NCBI GenBank assembly: GCA_017303395.1
Contig: JAFLBN010000023.1
Coordinates: forward strand, 1 to 47,132
Origin: Chitinophagales bacterium
Lineage (GTDB): Bacteria; Bacteroidota; Bacteroidia; Chitinophagales; Chitinophagaceae
Reading direction: 5' to 3'
Length of the DNA: 47,132 nt
A program made the translations under genes and the position numbers. The notes beneath the pieces are model-generated. The model made no database searches, had not been told where the DNA came from, and saw only the letters and a program-made list of their open reading frames with translations. How positions within the stretch are numbered: the first letter of the stretch is position 1; every line of letters starts with the position of its first letter. Positions 44,361 to 47,132 of the stretch are shown here, in pieces.

Positions 44361-45302
44361 TTGAACAAAACTACTAAAATATGGCTTAATTATGTAATCG
44401 GCGGATGCATATCCTTACTGCTTTTGTGGGGTATATGGTTGCAGGTTCAGAAGCAATTGAGCAAGGTAGATTGGGACGCAATCTGGGTAACAGGCCCGAT
44501 GTATCTGTTGATAATAGCCATTGTACTGATGCCGCTGAATCTCTTGCTGGAAGCGAAGAAATGGCATTTGCTGGCTGGCTCTGCACAACCGCTTACGTAT
44601 AGGCAGGCGCTCAGCAGTTATTTTGCAGGTATAGCTGTTTCACTTGTTACACCCAATCGTATTGGCGAATATCCGGGCAGGCTTTTGTACCTGAAACGCA
44701 AGAATACCATCAGGTTGGTAGGAGTGTCGATACTCGGTGCATTGGCGCAGATGCTCACGCTGTTTATTTACGGCCTTGCAGGGTTGATATATTACAACAT
44801 ACATTTTCCCGGTACGTTTTCTACCATTGTATTGGTGGCATGTGCCGTAGTACTGGTAGTAGTGTTTATAATCTATTGGCGTTTCGAAACATGGATGCCG
44901 ATAATAGAGCGCATCAAATGGCTGCGAAAATATAATGTGTATGCAAAGCTGCTGAAAAGCTTTACCCCTGGGCAACAGTTAACAATTCTTTCAATATCAC
45001 TATTGCGCTATGGTATCTATACGGCACAATATTTGTTTTTGCTATGGTGGATGAACGTAGATGTACCTGTATTTGGCGGCTACATGATGTCGTCGTTGTT
45101 TTTCTGGGTGATAGCTGTGATACCGTCTATAGCCCTTGTAGAACTGGGTGAGCGCGGACAGGTTGGTTTATACCTGTTTCATCATTTCAGCGACAATACA
45201 GTGGGCATACTGGCGGCAACTGTGGGTATATGGGCCATCAACCTGATACTGCCTGCTGTGGTGGGTAGTATATTATTATTCAGGATGCGTCTTTTGCGTT
45301 GA
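44361..45302 (+). CDS. flippase-like / lysylphosphatidylglycerol synthase TM-region family protein
   Basis: 313 residues, about eight transmembrane helices. LSSYFAGIAVSLVTPNRIGEYPGRLL-type sequence (ALSSYFAGIAVSLVTPNRIGE at residues 80-100) is the family signature, followed by RLVGVSILGALAQMLTLFIYG. It is the membrane part without the LPG synthase domain; such proteins are thought to move or handle lipids but have no established reaction. It starts at TTG (44361, MNKTTKIWLNY), since no ATG occurs before residue about 51. Start codon is 8 nt from the divergent ruvC TTG. Its stop lies just ahead of the DUF3108 gene. Confidence 0.75.
   Translation: MNKTTKIWLNYVIGGCISLLLLWGIWLQVQKQLSKVDWDAIWVTGPMYLLIIAIVLMPLNLLLEAKKWHLLAGSAQPLTYRQALSSYFAGIAVSLVTPNRIGEYPGRLLYLKRKNTIRLVGVSILGALAQMLTLFIYGLAGLIYYNIHFPGTFSTIVLVACAVVLVVVFIIYWRFETWMPIIERIKWLRKYNVYAKLLKSFTPGQQLTILSISLLRYGIYTAQYLFLLWWMNVDVPVFGGYMMSSLFFWVIAVIPSIALVELGERGQVGLYLFHHFSDNTVGILAATVGIWAINLILPAVVGSILLFRMRLLR
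44366..44373 (-). promoter_or_regulatory. -7 box for ruvC inside the neighbouring gene
   Basis: On the minus strand TAGTTTTG matches TAnnTTTG exactly and lies 13 nt upstream of the TTG at 44352 (19 nt from the second TTG), within codons 2-5 of the divergent membrane-protein gene. Confidence 0.4.
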
Positions 45303-45340
45303 TTCGTTTCGCTAAATTTATAATGCAAAGAATGGACTGC

Positions 45341-46150
45341 ATGAAAGCTACCATGAAATTTTTACTCCCGATATGTATTGCACTACTGGCAGGTACTAAA
45401 CCCGTTGCGGCGCAGCAGGTAGATTTCTGTGGTATTAAAAACACCAGTTTCAAAGAAGGGGAAAGGCTGAAGTTTAAAGTGTACTACAACATGGGTATGA
45501 TATGGGTAGGCGCTGGCGAAGCTGTTTTCAATACCAATATGGAAAGCATGAATGGCAGGCAGGTTTACCATATAACAGGCGATGGTAAAACCTACAAATC
45601 GTACGACTGGTTTTTTAAAGTGCGCGATAAGTATGAGACTTATTTAGATGCAGAAACAATGTTGCCACAGAAATTCATCCGCAATGTAGATGAGGGCGGC
45701 TTTAAGATATACAACCACGTAGTCTTTAATCATTCTGTAGGACAGGCAGTTTCTACCAATGGTCCGTTCAAAATTCCCGCATGTGTGCAGGATGTGCTTT
45801 CAACAATCTACTACGCACGAAGTATAGACTACAACAAATACAAACCGGGCGATAAAATACCGTTCTCCATGTTTCTGGATGATAAGGTGTACAACCTGTA
45901 CATCCGCTACATGGGCAAGGAACGCGTAACTACCAAATATGGTACGTTTAATGCCATCAAGATAAGCCCGCTGCTAATTGAGGGTACCATCTTCAGCGGT
46001 GGTGAAAAAATGATGGTATGGGTAAGCGACGATGCCAACCACATACCTGTGCGGGTAGATAGCCCCATACTGGTAGGTAGCATAAAGGTAGACCTGGTAG
46101 GCTACGACAGGCTTCGCCACCCGTTTACATCGCTCATCAGCAAGGAATAA
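45341..46150 (+). CDS. DUF3108 domain exported protein
   Basis: 269 residues from the ATG at 45341, which gives MKATMKFLLPICIALLAGTK and cleavage near VAAQQ; other in-frame ATGs at 45323, 45332 and 45353 are possible, and a TTG at 45299 overlaps the previous gene. The mature protein has the DUF3108 pattern: FKEGERLKFKVYYNMGMIWVG, GEAVFN, YHITGDGKTYKSYDWFFKV, DKYETYLDAETMLPQKFIRN, VQDVLSTIYYARSI and a C-terminal WVSDDANHIPVRVDSPILVG. These are probably envelope beta-clam proteins; function unknown. A TAAATTTA box (45313-45320) lies upstream, so it may have its own promoter. Confidence 0.8.
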   Translation: MKATMKFLLPICIALLAGTKPVAAQQVDFCGIKNTSFKEGERLKFKVYYNMGMIWVGAGEAVFNTNMESMNGRQVYHITGDGKTYKSYDWFFKVRDKYETYLDAETMLPQKFIRNVDEGGFKIYNHVVFNHSVGQAVSTNGPFKIPACVQDVLSTIYYARSIDYNKYKPGDKIPFSMFLDDKVYNLYIRYMGKERVTTKYGTFNAIKISPLLIEGTIFSGGEKMMVWVSDDANHIPVRVDSPILVGSIKVDLVGYDRLRHPFTSLISKE

Positions 46151-46156
46151 TCGAAT

Positions 46157-46179
46157 AAATACCGTTTACTGGGTATTTT
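46157..46179 (+). terminator. weak hairpin after the DUF3108 gene
   Basis: 7-bp stem AAATACC / GGTATTT with an 8-nt loop, starting 7 nt after the stop codon; only a short T-run follows. Confidence 0.35.
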
Positions 46180-46225
46180 ATGCCAAACGTGGGGGTAAAC
46201 ACTATATTCACCCGTTTAGTTTTCA

Positions 46226-46233
46226 TATTTTTG
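46226..46233 (+). promoter_or_regulatory. -7 box upstream of the ammonia-lyase gene
   Basis: TATTTTTG matches TAnnTTTG exactly, 28 nt before the ATG at 46262. Confidence 0.45.
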
Positions 46234-46261
46234 CACACTTTACCAATTATCCTTATTGAAT

Positions 46262-47132
46262 ATGGTATCCCTAGGGGGCAAAGCGATAGACATTGCAGCA
46301 TTTGAGCAGATTGTACTTCAAACAAAAGAAGTGAATCTGGCAGCTCCTGCTGTAAAAGAAGTGACGCGTAGTTATGACTTTCTCCGCACCTTTTCTAAAG
46401 ACAAATTGATATACGGTATCAATACGGGCTTTGGCCCTATGGCACAGTACCGCATCAACGATACTGACCGCAAGCAGTTGCAATACAACCTCATCCGCAG
46501 CCATAGCTCGGGTATGGGGCAGTTGCTTTCTCCGCTGCATAGCAGGGCTATGTTGCTGGCAAGGCTGCATACCATGCTACTGGGCTTTTCGGGCATACAC
46601 CCCGATACCGTGCAGCTGATGACAGACCTGCTGAATAACGAAGCCTACCCTTGTGTATATGCACATGGTGGTGTAGGCGCCAGTGGAGACCTCGTACAGC
46701 TGGCACACCTGGCGCTTGGCCTGATAGGTGAGGGCAATTTCTGGTACAAAGGCAAGGTTACACCTGCCAAAGAAGTGTACAAAAAACTGGGCCTGAAGCC
46801 GATGGATATACACATCCGCGAAGGTTTGGGTATGCTGAATGGTACGTCTGCTATGACAGGTATTGGTGGTGTGAATGTGATAATGGCACACAGGCTGGTG
46901 GTATGGAGCATGCTAATGTCGCTGATGGTGAATGAGATGATGGAAGCGTACGACGACCATTTTTCTGCCGAACTGAATAATGTAAAACAACACAACGGGC
47001 AACGCGCCGTAGCAGAGTGGATGCGCATATTGGGCAAAGACAGCAAGCTGATGCGCAAGCGCCACGAACATCTCTACGACAAGAAGGTAACCGTTGATGT
47101 AATAGAAGATAAAGTACAGGAATACTATTCGC
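46262..47132 (+). CDS. aromatic amino acid ammonia-lyase, probably tyrosine type (partial, 5' part)
   Basis: 290 codons are in the window; the gene continues past the right edge. VGASGDLVQLAHLALG holds the Ala-Ser-Gly triad (A140-S141-G142) that cyclises to the MIO cofactor. Other family segments: IYGINTGFGPMAQYR, YNLIRSHSSGMG, REGLGMLNGTSAMTG and EAYDDHFSAELNNVKQH. It resembles the flavobacterial tyrosine ammonia-lyase more than enteric HutH, which suggests conversion of tyrosine to 4-coumarate, the starter of flexirubin-type pigments; a histidine lyase cannot be excluded without the C-terminal half. No hut genes are upstream. Confidence 0.88.
   Translation, partial: MVSLGGKAIDIAAFEQIVLQTKEVNLAAPAVKEVTRSYDFLRTFSKDKLIYGINTGFGPMAQYRINDTDRKQLQYNLIRSHSSGMGQLLSPLHSRAMLLARLHTMLLGFSGIHPDTVQLMTDLLNNEAYPCVYAHGGVGASGDLVQLAHLALGLIGEGNFWYKGKVTPAKEVYKKLGLKPMDIHIREGLGMLNGTSAMTGIGGVNVIMAHRLVVWSMLMSLMVNEMMEAYDDHFSAELNNVKQHNGQRAVAEWMRILGKDSKLMRKRHEHLYDKKVTVDVIEDKVQEYYS

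Overview
The window reads as chromosomal DNA of a Bacteroidota bacterium, most like the Chitinophagaceae/Sphingobacteriia. The evidence is: type IX secretion (T9SS) C-terminal sorting domains of both kinds, a PorP/SprF protein, DUF2480, Bacteroidota-type -7 promoter boxes (TAnnTTTG) close to many start codons, few clear Shine-Dalgarno sequences, and a tyrosine-ammonia-lyase-like gene of the flavobacterial type. I saw no rRNA, tRNA, CRISPR array, insertion sequence or prophage.

Layout. 0-7 kb: the edge of a DUF502 gene, a PagL-like lipid A deacylase, an orphan secreted protein, LutB, a polysaccharide-deacetylase-like protein, an L,D-transpeptidase, an MntR/DtxR regulator and a DUF2480 protein. 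7-16 kb: ppiD (-) and nadA (+) diverge from a 526-bp AT-rich gap with DnaA-box-like sequences; a PA-domain T9SS protein, a small envelope protein, mnmG and recX follow. Two parS-like palindromes (13.1 and 14.3 kb) lie in this part. 16-28 kb: apaG, a YCII-domain protein, typA, a stand-alone homocysteine methyltransferase module of MetH, a TlpA-type thioredoxin, an LpxH-like phosphoesterase with a glycosyltransferase, PaaG-like isomerase, an unassigned multi-pass membrane protein, comM and a photolyase. 28-33 kb: a GT39/GT2 pair, a peptide-binding lipoprotein and pdxJ. 33.5-42 kb: a 2428-residue cell-surface protein (14 PKD repeats, then 15 repeats of about 76 residues, then a type B sorting domain), followed by its probable PorP/SprF partner. 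42-47 kb: an orphan response regulator, an unknown lipoprotein, ruvC, a flippase-like membrane protein, a DUF3108 protein and the 5' part of an aromatic amino acid ammonia-lyase.

The observation I find most interesting is that the 9-14 kb part looks like a chromosome origin region: a cluster of DnaA-box-like sequences next to very AT-rich DNA in a divergent gap, two exact parS matches 3-5 kb away, and mnmG (gidA), which lies near oriC in many bacteria. A second, tighter array of three exact TTATNCACA boxes sits at 33.57-33.66 kb, in front of the giant gene, and is a rival. The two cannot be told apart without skew or copy-number data. The other notable structure is the strict 228-bp repeat array in the giant gene.
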